Source: Curtobacterium sp. MCLR17_007 (GTDB lineage: Bacteria > Actinomycetota > Actinomycetes > Actinomycetales > Microbacteriaceae). Taken from it: a DNA stretch of 64,000 bases. The stretch spans positions 2,976,001 to 3,040,000 of the forward strand of contig NZ_CP126271.1 in the NCBI RefSeq assembly GCF_003234655.2, in the 5' to 3' direction. Below the pieces are notes generated by a model. That model was not told where the DNA came from. It saw only the letters and a list, made by a program, of their open reading frames with translations, and ran no database searches. This document shows positions 1 through 8,613 of the stretch, piece after piece (position 1 is the stretch's first letter; each line of letters starts with the position of its first letter). The translations under genes and the position numbers were made by a program.

Positions 1-1305
1 GAGCGCGGTCTCGCTGTTGCCGGTCTTGGTCAGGACCGGGGCGCCGTCGCGGTACTCGAAGTCGCGGCCCTCGATGCCGAACTTGCGGTAGGTCCAGGCC
101 TCGGTGCCGAAGGGTGACGCGCACCAGTTGAGCACGTCGAGCACCATGCGGATACGGTCCTCGCTGCCCGCGGCGAGCGCCGTGATCGCGTTGTTCGGGT
201 CACCGAGCCACGGCCTGGGCTTCGCGCCCGACGGGCCGATGAACGGAGCCTGCGTCATCGCGAAACCGCTGCCGGGCTCGGCCTGTTGCAGCAGTCCGGG
301 GATCGCGCTGTAGCTGTCCTGCAGCATGACGGCCGAGCCCTGCACGAACCACACCTTGCCGTTGTAGGCCGTGACGCTGTCCGGGTGCACGAGCCCGTCG
401 GCCAGCAGCTTCCGCGAGACCTCGAGCATGTCCTGGTAGGCGTCGACCTCGTACATGTGGGTCAGGCGGCCGCCCTGCTCGTCCCACTGGTTCGGGACGC
501 CGAGCATCGACGCCAGGATGTTCGTCGGCACGGACCCGAGGGCCCAGCGGTTCCGGTTCTGGTCGGTGAGCTCGCGACACAGCGCGGTGAACTCGTCGAG
601 CGAGCCGAACGACGGGTCGATGCCGAGCTGCTCGAACAGGTCCTGGCGCCGGTGCAGCACGCCGGTCGTCAGCGGGCCGCGCGGCACCGGGACGCCGTAG
701 ATCCCGCCCGAGAACACCGTGCCCCGCCAGGACGCCGTCGGCAGGTTCGCCAGGTACGGCCAGTCCCGGATACCGCTGCCCGACAGGTACTCCGTCAGGT
801 TCTGCGCCTTGGCCTCGAGGAACTGCGGCAGGTACGAGAACGTCCCGGACACGGTGAACACGTCGCCGAGGGTGTCGCCGGCGACCTGCGTGGCGAACTT
901 GCTGGCCCAGTCGGCGTTCGACGTGATGGTCAGGTCGAGGTCGACGCCCATCCGCTCGTCGAGCCCCTGCCAGTAGCGGTTGCTCCCCTTGGCGGGTGGG
1001 ATCGGCGAGTTCGTCGGGACGCTGCCGAGCAGGGTCGAACCGTCGCCGGGGATTTTCGCCGTGGGGACGAGGCTGCTCGGGAGCTTCCGGAACGCGCTCG
1101 GCATGAGGGCGCTGGTCTTCGGCAGGACCGGCTCGGGTCCTGCGGTCCAGGGCACGTAGTCGGGCAGGGTGACGGGCTTGTTGATGGCCCGCACGTCGGT
1201 GGACCGGGTCACGGTGTCGCAGCCGGCCAGGAGGCTCGTGGCCGCGACGCCGAGACCGGTCGCGATGAGAGCGCGACGGGTCAGGCCGCTGTGGGTGTCG
1301 GTCAC
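1..1305 (-). CDS. Extracellular solute-binding lipoprotein of a carbohydrate ABC importer (3' part outside window)
   Basis: Periplasmic-face binding protein of an LplA/YtcQ-like sugar importer. The first 435 residues are visible and the C-terminus lies beyond base 1. The N-terminus has a twin-arginine pair (TRRALI, residues 9-14), a hydrophobic stretch and the lipobox LLAGC with Cys29, so it is probably a Tat-exported lipoprotein. Later segments such as WLGDPNNAITALAAGSED and WASKFATQVAGDTLGDVFT read like family 1 binding proteins. The GTG start at 1305 lies four bases past the stop of the upstream permease, so all three importer genes look like one transcription unit running leftward. The substrate cannot be told from sequence. 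The neighbouring acid-sugar kinase suggests a sugar or a sugar acid. Confidence 0.88.
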   Translation of the reverse strand, partial: MTDTHSGLTRRALIATGLGVAATSLLAGCDTVTRSTDVRAINKPVTLPDYVPWTAGPEPVLPKTSALMPSAFRKLPSSLVPTAKIPGDGSTLLGSVPTNSPIPPAKGSNRYWQGLDERMGVDLDLTITSNADWASKFATQVAGDTLGDVFTVSGTFSYLPQFLEAKAQNLTEYLSGSGIRDWPYLANLPTASWRGTVFSGGIYGVPVPRGPLTTGVLHRRQDLFEQLGIDPSFGSLDEFTALCRELTDQNRNRWALGSVPTNILASMLGVPNQWDEQGGRLTHMYEVDAYQDMLEVSRKLLADGLVHPDSVTAYNGKVWFVQGSAVMLQDSYSAIPGLLQQAEPGSGFAMTQAPFIGPSGAKPRPWLGDPNNAITALAAGSEDRIRMVLDVLNWCASPFGTEAWTYRKFGIEGRDFEYRDGAPVLTKTGNSETAL

Positions 1306-1309
1306 GGCG

Positions 1310-2260
1310 TCAGCCCTTCACCGCGCCGGTCAGGACACCCTTGGCGAAGTGCCGCTGCAGGAACGGGTAGACGATGAGGATGGGGACGATGGAGACCACG
1401 AGGATCGCCATCTGGATGGATGCCTGCGGCGGCAGCGCGTCCGAACTCGTGCCGAGGTCGGCGCCGCCGAGCTGGGCGTTGTTGATGACGTAGGTGCGGA
1501 GCACGAGCTGCAGGGGCCACTTGGCGGTGTCGTTGATGTAGAGCAAGGCGTTGAAGAAGGCGTTCCAGTAGCCGACCGCGTAGAACAGGCCGATCACCGC
1601 CAGCACGGCCTTCGACAGCGGCAGCACGATCCGCAGGAAGACACCGAAGTCACCGGCGCCGTCGATGCGTGCCGACTCGATGAGCTCCTTCGGGATCGCC
1701 ATGAAGAACGACCGCATCACGATGACGTTGAACGCGCTGAGGGCCGTCGGCAGGATCAGCGCCCAGTACGAGTCGAGCAGGCCGAACTGCTTGACGACCA
1801 GGTAGTTCGGGATCAGGCCCGGGGCGAACAGCAGGCTGACGAGCACCAGGCTCAGCACGAAGCCCGACCCGTACGAGCCCGGTCGGCTCAGGGCGTAGGC
1901 GAGCATCGCGGTCACGAACAGGCTGATCAGCGTGCCGACGACCGTGATCCCGATGCTGACCACGAGCGCCCGGGTGACGACGCCGCCCGCGAAGATGCTC
2001 TCGTACGCGCCGAGGTCCAGCCCGGTCGGCCACAGCACGAACCCACCCGCACCGTTCACCTGACTGGAGGGGGCGACGCTCGTCGACACGATGCCGAGGA
2101 ACGGCAGCAGCACGACCAGGCAGATGACGAGCAGCACGAAGCCAGTGAGCAGGCGCCCGGGCAGCGGTGCCGTGTCCGGACCGCCGCGCTTGTGCCGGTT
2201 CGGCCTGCCCTTGCCGGTCTTGCCGGACTGGGGGACGGTGACGCTGTGCGTGGCGGTCAT
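1310..2260 (-). CDS. Carbohydrate ABC transporter permease (LplC/YtcP type)
   Basis: Inner-membrane permease of 316 aa, six predicted membrane segments, starting with the hydrophobic stretch around residues 33-58. The cytoplasmic EAA loop that docks the ATPase is visible as ELIESARIDGAGDFGVFLRI followed by LPLSKA. The ATG overlaps the stop of the preceding permease (ATGA), indicating translational coupling. No ATPase gene is present; importers of this CUT1 type commonly share an MsiK-like ATPase encoded elsewhere. A Lys/Arg-rich cytoplasmic N-terminus of about 30 residues precedes the first helix. Confidence 0.9.
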   Translation of the reverse strand: MTATHSVTVPQSGKTGKGRPNRHKRGGPDTAPLPGRLLTGFVLLVICLVVLLPFLGIVSTSVAPSSQVNGAGGFVLWPTGLDLGAYESIFAGGVVTRALVVSIGITVVGTLISLFVTAMLAYALSRPGSYGSGFVLSLVLVSLLFAPGLIPNYLVVKQFGLLDSYWALILPTALSAFNVIVMRSFFMAIPKELIESARIDGAGDFGVFLRIVLPLSKAVLAVIGLFYAVGYWNAFFNALLYINDTAKWPLQLVLRTYVINNAQLGGADLGTSSDALPPQASIQMAILVVSIVPILIVYPFLQRHFAKGVLTGAVKG

Positions 2261-3255
2261 CGGGTCTCCTTCTGGTAGACGCCCGCTTCGCCGAAGACGT
2301 GGGCGACCTTGTTCGCGCCGAGGACGAGCAGCACGCCCACCACGCCCTTGACGAGTCCGACGGCGGCAGCGACACCCCACTGGCCGCCGAGCACGCCGTT
2401 GTTGTAGACGTAGGTGTCGAGGACCTCGCTGGCGCCCCGGCCGACGGCGGCCTGCTGCAGGAGGATCTGCTCGAACCCGACGGTGAGCGAGTCGCCCAGG
2501 CGCAGGATGAGCAGCAGGATGATGATCCCGCGCATGCCGGGCAGCGTCACGTGCCAGAGCTGCCGCCACCGGCTCGCGCCGTCCATCTTGGCTGCCTCGT
2601 ACAGGCTCGCGTCGATCGAGCTGAGCACGGCGAGGAACAGGATCGTCGCCCAGCCGGTGTCCTTCCAGATGACCTGGCTCGTGAGCAGGGCGACGAAGCC
2701 GTGCGGGTTGCCGAGGAAGTCGATCGCGGTGCCGCCCGAGGCCCGGATCGCGTTGTTGATCAGTCCCGAGCCGCCGAGGATCTGCTGGAACACCGCGACG
2801 ACGATCACCCACGACAGGAAGTGCGGCAGGTACAGGATCGACTGCACGACGCCCTTGATCCGCTCGGACAGCAGCGAGTTCAGCATCAGCGCCAGGATGA
2901 TCGGCGCCGGGAAGACGAACACGACCTGCACCAGGGTGATCACGAGGGTGTTGCGCAGGGCACCGAGGAACTCCGGGTCGCCGTTGAACACCACGGCGAA
3001 GTTCTCGAACCCGACCCAGGGACTCCGGCCCAGCGGCACGAACGGCAGGTACTCCTGGAACGCGATGAGGTTCCCGAGCAGCGGCAGGTACTGGAACGCC
3101 AGCAACAGCGCCAGGCCGGGCAGTCCCATCCAGAGCAGCACGCGATCGCGGCGGATGCGCTCCCAGGTCGTCTTCCGACGGGCGACGGTGGTCGGCGGTG
3201 ACGCCCCGTCGGTCCCCCTCGCTGCTGATCGCACGCGGTCGTCGAGCTTCGTCAC
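2257..3255 (-). CDS. Carbohydrate ABC transporter permease (LplB/YteP type)
   Basis: First permease of the importer, 332 aa. After a polar N-terminus of about 40 residues come six membrane segments, and the EAA motif is seen as LYEAAKMDGASRWRQLWHVT followed by LPGMRG. I chose the GTG at 3255 because a strong GGAGGGGG ribosome site sits about 8 bases before it; an in-frame ATG further upstream would begin inside the probable operator region. The gene is first of a three-gene unit (permease, permease, binding protein). A 15-bp palindrome about 56 bp upstream is a candidate operator. Confidence 0.88.
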   Translation of the reverse strand: MTKLDDRVRSAARGTDGASPPTTVARRKTTWERIRRDRVLLWMGLPGLALLLAFQYLPLLGNLIAFQEYLPFVPLGRSPWVGFENFAVVFNGDPEFLGALRNTLVITLVQVVFVFPAPIILALMLNSLLSERIKGVVQSILYLPHFLSWVIVVAVFQQILGGSGLINNAIRASGGTAIDFLGNPHGFVALLTSQVIWKDTGWATILFLAVLSSIDASLYEAAKMDGASRWRQLWHVTLPGMRGIIILLLILRLGDSLTVGFEQILLQQAAVGRGASEVLDTYVYNNGVLGGQWGVAAAVGLVKGVVGVLLVLGANKVAHVFGEAGVYQKETR

Positions 3256-3310
3256 TCCAGGCCCCCTCCGTTGGATTCCTGGTGCGACCCTGGCGCGGAC
3301 GGCAACGAAC

Positions 3311-3325
3311 TGGCAACTGTTGCCA
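3311..3325. promoter_or_regulatory. Perfect 15-bp palindrome, candidate LacI-family operator of the sugar importer
   Basis: TGGCAACTGTTGCCA is a perfect palindrome with a single central base. It lies in the 114-bp gap ahead of the first permease gene, where a promoter for the leftward importer unit is expected. A LacI-family regulator is encoded 2.5 kb away at 5774. The link to that regulator is an inference; the single-base centre is less usual than the central CG of many LacI operators. Confidence 0.5.
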
Positions 3326-3369
3326 CTCGTTTCCATCGTTGTAAGTCGTTGGAGGGTTCCAGTGACCGC

Positions 3370-3498
3370 TCACTCGAGGATCGCGGGCGGCAATCGGTCG
3401 AGACGGACGGCGATGCCGGCGAACGCGGCGCGCTGCTCGGACGACGACCAGTCACGCGTGATCGGTACGTCGTCCTCCCACTCGGTCTCCGTGGCCAT
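3370..3498 (-). CDS. Small hypothetical protein, 42 aa
   Basis: Short reading frame beginning MATETEWEDDVPITRDWSS and ending LDRLPPAILE. It starts six bases after the stop of the acid-sugar kinase and has a TAGGAG ribosome site about five bases before its ATG, so translation as the second gene of the kinase unit is plausible. I do not recognise it. It has no membrane segment or signal peptide. It could instead be a degenerate remnant of a longer protein. Confidence 0.4.
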   Translation of the reverse strand: MATETEWEDDVPITRDWSSSEQRAAFAGIAVRLDRLPPAILE

Positions 3499-3503
3499 CG
3501 CTC

Positions 3504-4952
3504 CTACGTGGCCGACGCGCGGACTCCAGCGGCTCCGGCGGCCGCTGCGACGCGCGCGACCACCGCGGCGAGCGCTCCGTCGTCGCCGACGTTCCCGGGG
3601 AACACCACGAAGGGCACACCGGCGCTCGGTCCGTCCGCGGCGACCCACAGGGAGACGATCCCGGGCAGCATCGTCCCGAGCGTCCACGCCCGGTCGATCT
3701 CCAGGGCCTCGGTGGCGAGGTCGTTCGACGTGATCCCGCCCTTCGCCACGAGGAACGCAGGACGCCGCCGGGCCGCGACGGCGCGGACGACCGACACGAG
3801 CGACTCGGACGCGACCCGGGAGACCCGGAGGCTGTCCTCGGCGTCGGTCCCGCGGATGAGCGTCCGGCTCGTCATCACGACGACGTCCGAGTCACGGAGA
3901 TGGTCGACGACCTGCCGCGCGCTGTCCTCGACGACCTCCTGGAACCCCGCTCGGGACTCGAGGCACCTGGCCAGGTCGATCTCGACCGGCACGACTGGGC
4001 GCTCGGCGAGCAGCCGCTCGAGCTGTCGCCCGGTGAGCCCGACGTGCGACCCGACGGCGACGAGCCCGTGTCCCGTGGGGGCGTCGATGAACGCCCGCGC
4101 GAGGGCGGTGTCCGACAGCGCGCCCCGGGCTTCCTGGCCGCAGCGTGCCCGCACGAAGGACGGTCCACTGCGGTAGACCACGCGCAGGCCCTCGGTCTCG
4201 GCGGCGAGCGCCCCGAGGGCGACCACGCGCAGGTCGTCCTCGTCGACGGCGTCTGCCACCGCGACGCGACCGGCACGGCAGCCCAGCAACGCCTCGGCGA
4301 CGGCCGTCGGGCCACCGGTCCGGATCAGGTCGAGCGTCAGGCACACCACGTCGGACGCGGCGACGCGCCCCGCGGTCTTCTCGGCGACCCACTCGGGAAG
4401 CGCGGATGCCCGGTACCCGAAGCTGGCGTCGCGGGCGAACTCCGACTCGCCGACGGGGGTCCAGTCGTCAGCGCTCGCGATGTAGTGCACCGAGTCCACG
4501 GTGATGCGTCCCGCGTCCGGGTAGGCCGGGACGAGCAGCACGACGTCGACCCCGCGCCCACGGTCCGCTCCACGGCGAGCCAGGACGTCGGTCTCGAGGG
4601 GGAAGTGCCCACGGAGCGTGGAGTCCCCGCGGCTGATCAGCACGACGTCCTCGCCGCGCTCCTCGGCGACGGCGGCGACGCGGTCGTGCACCTCGGCGAC
4701 GACGGCAGCCGCGGCCCCGGGGTCGAGGCTCCGGGTGTTTGCGAGGACGAAGAACCCAACGGCGTCCTGGTCGAATGCCCAGCGGACGTCGTCGTCCGTC
4801 CAGGTCGTGATGATCGGTAGGTCGGCGACACTCTGGCTGCCGGTCGGGTCGTCGTCGATCACGACGACACGGCGGTTCGCGGCGGCGACCGCTGCGCTGA
4901 GCGCGGCGAGGTCGACGGGGGCGGTCGTGGTGGGCAGCGTGCTGGGCTTCAT
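3504..4952 (-). CDS. Four-carbon acid sugar kinase family protein (DUF1537/OtnK-like)
   Basis: 482 aa, the normal size for the family that phosphorylates acid sugars such as erythronate, threonate or related compounds. The N-terminal substrate domain contains VVVIDDDPTGSQSVADLPI (residues about 29-47) and the arginine/serine segment ISRGDSTLRGHF. The C-terminal nucleotide-binding domain has GSHVGLTGRQ, the KGGITSNDLA motif and a glycine loop near VFPGNVGDDGAL. It is transcribed leftward toward the ABC importer, so imported sugar acid may be its substrate. No dehydrogenase or isomerase/aldolase partner of the usual pathways is seen here, so the exact substrate is open. Confidence 0.85.
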   Translation of the reverse strand: MKPSTLPTTTAPVDLAALSAAVAAANRRVVVIDDDPTGSQSVADLPIITTWTDDDVRWAFDQDAVGFFVLANTRSLDPGAAAAVVAEVHDRVAAVAEERGEDVVLISRGDSTLRGHFPLETDVLARRGADRGRGVDVVLLVPAYPDAGRITVDSVHYIASADDWTPVGESEFARDASFGYRASALPEWVAEKTAGRVAASDVVCLTLDLIRTGGPTAVAEALLGCRAGRVAVADAVDEDDLRVVALGALAAETEGLRVVYRSGPSFVRARCGQEARGALSDTALARAFIDAPTGHGLVAVGSHVGLTGRQLERLLAERPVVPVEIDLARCLESRAGFQEVVEDSARQVVDHLRDSDVVVMTSRTLIRGTDAEDSLRVSRVASESLVSVVRAVAARRRPAFLVAKGGITSNDLATEALEIDRAWTLGTMLPGIVSLWVAADGPSAGVPFVVFPGNVGDDGALAAVVARVAAAAGAAGVRASAT

Positions 4953-5001
4953 CGGTCAGTTCCTCCCTCGCCCACCGTAGGCGTCGTGCCACTCTTGGGG
5001 C

Positions 5002-5745
5002 ATGACCTTCGAGCAGCACGCGCACTCGTTCGGAGCGGCAGCCGACGCCTACGAGCGAGGTCGCCCGACCTACCCCGCCGACGTCGCCGCCTGGCTCGCG
5101 CCGGACCCCGTCGAGCGCGCGGTCGACGTCGGCGCCGGCACGGGGAAGTTCACGCGCACCCTGCTCGCACGGGCGGTCGAGGTCATCGCGGTCGAGCCCG
5201 ACGCCGCGATGCGCGCCCAGCTCACCGCGGCGCTGCCCGAGGTCCGGGCGCTCGACGGGTCCGGCGAGGCGATGCCGCTGCCCGACGCCAGCGCCGACCT
5301 GGTGACGTTCGCGCAGTCGTGGCACTGGGTCGACCCCGATGCCGGTGCCCGCGAAGTGGCGAGGGTGCTGCGCCCGGGCGGCGTCCTGGGGCTGGTGTGG
5401 AACATCCGCGACGAGTCGGTGGCGTGGACGGCGCAGCTCGGGGAGCTCATCAAGCGCCCGGAGTCGCGGGTCATGGCGTACGAACGGCCGCTCGCCGGCG
5501 AGCCGTTCGCCGAGGACGAGTACCGGACGTTCGGCTGGGTCCACGAGCAGTCCCGACCGGAGTTCCTCGACATGATCGCCTCGCGCAGCTACGTGATCGT
5601 CATGGAGCCGTCCGACCGTCTGGCCCTGCTCCGCGACGTCGAGGACCTGCTGGACTCGACGTCCGAGACCGCCGGCAGCGGCACCGTGCGGGTGCCGTAC
5701 GTCACCCACGTGCACCGGTTCGTCCGACCCCCGGCGCCTGCCTGA
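5002..5745 (+). CDS. Class I SAM-dependent methyltransferase
   Basis: 247 aa Rossmann-fold methyltransferase of the Methyltransf_11 type. The SAM-binding glycine motif I is AVDVGAGTGKFTRTL (about residues 39-53), followed by the acidic residue at the end of beta 2 (VIAVEPDAAM). The N-terminus FEQHAHSFGAAADAYERGRP is the typical start of this subfamily. It is divergent from the sugar kinase, with only 49 bp between the two starts. The substrate is unknown and the context gives no help. Confidence 0.85.
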   Translation: MTFEQHAHSFGAAADAYERGRPTYPADVAAWLAPDPVERAVDVGAGTGKFTRTLLARAVEVIAVEPDAAMRAQLTAALPEVRALDGSGEAMPLPDASADLVTFAQSWHWVDPDAGAREVARVLRPGGVLGLVWNIRDESVAWTAQLGELIKRPESRVMAYERPLAGEPFAEDEYRTFGWVHEQSRPEFLDMIASRSYVIVMEPSDRLALLRDVEDLLDSTSETAGSGTVRVPYVTHVHRFVRPPAPA

Positions 5746-5773
5746 CCGCTCGGCCGAGCGCTACGGTGACACC

Positions 5774-6793
5774 ATGCGTGCGACCGTGCGGGACGTCGCG
5801 GCCCTGGCCGGGGTCTCGCCGAAGACCGTCTCCAACGTGGTCAACGGCGGCGTCGTCGTGCGACCGGACACTCGCGAGCGCGTCGAACAGGCGCTCGCGC
5901 AGCTCGACTACGTGCCGAACCTGTCCGCCCGGGGCCTGCGCAACGGGCGGTCCGGCGCCATCGCCCTGACCCTTCCGGAAATGAGCAGCGCCTACTCCGC
6001 CGAACTCGCCCGGTGGTTCGTCGAGCTCGCCCGCGACCGCGACTGGGTCGTGCAGCTCGACCAGACCGCGAACGACCCGGAGCGCGAGCGCCAGCTGGTG
6101 TCGCGGGCCCGGGCGCATCTGGTCGACGGGCTCGTCCTGAACCCGGTGTCGTTGAGCGCGAGCGTCCTGGCCTCCACGGCGGGGCTGCCCCCGACGGTCG
6201 TCATCGGCGAGGTCGAACCCGAGCACGTCGACCAGGTGCACGTCGACAGCGTCACCGCCGCGCACGAGGTCACGACGTACCTGCTCGACCGCGGACACCG
6301 GCGGATCGCCGTGGTCGGCGCGCCGGACCCGACGGTCGACCCGCGCCGCCGGACGGCCACGAGCGAACTGCGCGTCCGCGGCCACGACGCGGCACTGCAC
6401 GAGGCCGGCGTCGCTCCGGACGCCGAGCTGCGGGTGCCGCTGGCGGGCTGGACGACCGCCGACGCCGCGAGCGCCTTCGCGACGTGGCTCGACACGCATC
6501 CCCTGCCCGACGCCGTCTTCGCGTTCTCGGACTCGATCGCGTTCGGCGTGCTGCACGTGCTGGCGGCGCGGGGCATCAGCGTGCCGGACACGGTCAGCGT
6601 CATCGGGTTCGACGACGTCGACGGTGCGGCGTTCGCGATCCCGGCGCTCACCACCGTGGCGTTCGACCGACGGGCCTTCGCCGACGCCGCCCTCGACCTG
6701 CTCACCGCGCGCATCGCGGACCGCGACGCGCCCCCCTCCACGGTCGTGATCCCGCACCGGATCGTCGAGCGCGCGAGCGTCGCCCGGCGCTGA
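5774..6793 (+). CDS. LacI-family transcriptional regulator
   Basis: 339 aa. The N-terminal helix-turn-helix and hinge are clear: TVRDVAALAGVSPKTVSNVV near residues 3-22 and LAQLDYVPNLSARGLRNG after it. The remainder is a periplasmic-binding-protein-like sensor domain (for example DSIAFGVLHVLAARG and VIGFDDVDGAAFAIPALTTV). It probably represses a sugar uptake or catabolic locus. The palindrome at 3311-3325 ahead of the importer genes is a candidate site, but the intervening methyltransferase makes the link uncertain. Confidence 0.9.
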   Translation: MRATVRDVAALAGVSPKTVSNVVNGGVVVRPDTRERVEQALAQLDYVPNLSARGLRNGRSGAIALTLPEMSSAYSAELARWFVELARDRDWVVQLDQTANDPERERQLVSRARAHLVDGLVLNPVSLSASVLASTAGLPPTVVIGEVEPEHVDQVHVDSVTAAHEVTTYLLDRGHRRIAVVGAPDPTVDPRRRTATSELRVRGHDAALHEAGVAPDAELRVPLAGWTTADAASAFATWLDTHPLPDAVFAFSDSIAFGVLHVLAARGISVPDTVSVIGFDDVDGAAFAIPALTTVAFDRRAFADAALDLLTARIADRDAPPSTVVIPHRIVERASVARR

Positions 6794-7051
6794 GCGGTGC
6801 GTTGACGTCGCACGGTGCGAGGTTCGAGCCCTGGTGCGCGGCGCGGCACCGTGCGAGGTTCGTGCTCCGTGCGGCGCTGACGGACCCGTGCAGGGGTCTT
6901 TTGCCGGCACGTTGCGGTCACGCCCGCACCATGGCGCAACCTCGCACCGTGCGCACCTCGCACCGGCATCGTGCACTCGCACCGTGCGCACCTCGCACCG
7001 GCATCGTGCACTCGCACCAAACGCGCCCAACGCACCGAACGCACCACGGCC
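6794..7051. repeat. Intergenic repeats: GTGCGAGG-rich spacer with a 35-bp tandem duplication
   Basis: No gene is supported in this spacer between the LacI gene and the convergent hydrolase. A 35-bp unit is repeated in tandem at 6941-6975 and 6976-7010 and followed by a partial third copy (CTCGCACC). The left half carries GTGCGAGGTTCG twice (near 6817 and 6857). The spacer is made of short permutations of CACCGTGCG, also seen at 10575-10998, 21950-22010 and 28021-28140. Confidence 0.7.
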
Positions 7052-7786
7052 TCAGCGGGGCTGCGCCGCCGCCAGCACCGCGTCCCGCGTCCGCCCGTCG
7101 CCGAGGATGCGGAAGTGCCCGCCGACCGGCACGCGCACGTTCGTCGCCCCGACGAGCTCGCTGCCGCCCGGGATCAGCGTGTCGAACACCCCGTACACCG
7201 AGGTGATGCGCGCGTTCACGTCCCGCTCGAGCGCCAGCGCCGCGAGCACCGGGTCCGCGGCACGGAACACCCGCAGATGCGCCACCGGGGCGAGGTTGGC
7301 GTACGCCGACCCCCCGAACGGCGTCGACACCGCGACCATCCGGTCGATCCGTCCGTCGGGGTCGAGCTCTGCCATGGCGTACTTGCCGATGAGCCCGCCC
7401 TTGCTGTGCGTCACGAGCAGCACGCCGCGTAGGTCCAGTTCCTCGATCGACGCCATCACCTCGGCCGCCGAGACCGGCACCGGTCGCAGGTTGTGCCGCA
7501 GCGACGCCAGCACGTGCACGGGGTGGCCGGCGTCGTGCAGTGCGTCCATGAGCGGCCGCATGAAGTGCCACGTCTCGTAGACGCCCGGAACCACGACGAC
7601 CGGCGGGCCGTCACCGGTCAGGTAGTCGTCCGCCGTCGTCGTCCCGAGGCTCCGGACCTGCCAGACGGTCGCGTAGGTCCAGTCGAGGACGGCCCACCAC
7701 GCGCGGCGTGCGACGCCGACCCGGACGGGAGGCACGACCCGCCCTGCAGACGTCGGTTCGCCACCCGGGGCCACGGGGTCGGTCAC
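7052..7786 (-). CDS. Alpha/beta-hydrolase fold lipase/esterase-like protein
   Basis: 244 aa. The segment VVVVPGVYETWHFMRPLMDA corresponds to the oxyanion-hole strand, VTHSKGGLIGKYAM holds the nucleophile Ser (S-x-G-G instead of G-x-S-x-G), and HFRILGDGRT near the end could supply the catalytic His. This resembles lipases of the PGAP1/LipA type. The GTG start overlaps the stop of the preceding hydrolase gene by 4 bp (GTGA), so the two hydrolases are co-translated. No signal peptide is visible, so it is probably cytoplasmic. The substrate is unknown. Confidence 0.75.
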   Translation of the reverse strand: MTDPVAPGGEPTSAGRVVPPVRVGVARRAWWAVLDWTYATVWQVRSLGTTTADDYLTGDGPPVVVVPGVYETWHFMRPLMDALHDAGHPVHVLASLRHNLRPVPVSAAEVMASIEELDLRGVLLVTHSKGGLIGKYAMAELDPDGRIDRMVAVSTPFGGSAYANLAPVAHLRVFRAADPVLAALALERDVNARITSVYGVFDTLIPGGSELVGATNVRVPVGGHFRILGDGRTRDAVLAAAQPR

Positions 7787-8556
7787 CGGGTCGCCTCGAG
7801 CGACCGGGCGCGGCGGAAGTCGTCGACGAGCTCGGCGAACGGCGCCGGCTGGTGCTCCTGCACGTGGTGCGCCCCGTACAGCTCGACGAGGGCCCCGTCA
7901 CGCGCTGCCCGGGTCAGGCGTCCCGCCCACTCGCTGCGGGCGATCGGGTCGCGGGTGCCGCGCACGACGAGCACCGGCACGCGCAACGCGGCGACGGCGT
8001 CGAGCATCGGCCAGCGGACCATCGGGCGGAGTTCGCGCACGTACTGGCGGATGCTGCGGAAGTAGTCGGAGAGGAGCACGACGTTCATCCGCGCGTCCTC
8101 GACCAGCCCGTCACGACCCAACGCGACCGCGAGCCAGGCCAGCGACCGGTGCCGGTCGTCCACCACGGGGCTGACGAGGACCACCGCCAGGACCTCGTCC
8201 GGGTGCTGCAGCGCCGCGGCGACGACCACCTGCGACCCCATCGACTGCCCGACGAGGACGCTCTCGTGCACGCCCCGCGAGCGCACCGCCCGCATGACCA
8301 CGTCGGCGAGCTCGGAGATCTCGAGTCGGCGTCCGACCGGGGACAGGCCGCCGAAGCCGGGCAGGTCGACCGCGATCGTGCGGTGCGTCCGCGAGAGCAC
8401 CCGCTGCGAGCGCGCGAACGACCGGTGCGACATGCCGATGCCGTGCACGAGCACGATCGTCGGCGCCAGCGAGTCCCGGCGTCGACCCGCAGGCGCCATC
8501 GTGTGGAGCCGGACGGGCATCCCGTCCACCGAGACCGTCTCGACCAGCGCGCGCAC
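7783..8556 (-). CDS. Alpha/beta hydrolase
   Basis: 257 aa with a full alpha/beta-hydrolase signature: VLVHGIGMSHRSFARSQRVL (oxyanion strand), nucleophile elbow VGQSMGSQVVVAAAL, the acid strand VLVVRGTRDPIARSEW and the C-terminal His in LYGAHHVQEHQPAPF. The start taken is the GTG giving VRALVETVSVDGMPVRL. It is the first gene of a two-hydrolase unit and divergent from the reductase at 8614. Function beyond hydrolase cannot be assigned. Confidence 0.82.
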   Translation of the reverse strand: MRALVETVSVDGMPVRLHTMAPAGRRRDSLAPTIVLVHGIGMSHRSFARSQRVLSRTHRTIAVDLPGFGGLSPVGRRLEISELADVVMRAVRSRGVHESVLVGQSMGSQVVVAAALQHPDEVLAVVLVSPVVDDRHRSLAWLAVALGRDGLVEDARMNVVLLSDYFRSIRQYVRELRPMVRWPMLDAVAALRVPVLVVRGTRDPIARSEWAGRLTRAARDGALVELYGAHHVQEHQPAPFAELVDDFRRARSLEATR

Positions 8557-8613
8557 ACCTCGACAGTACGCACGACGGTTCCGCTCCGGACAGCTGAGCG
8601 CTACTCTCCGAGC

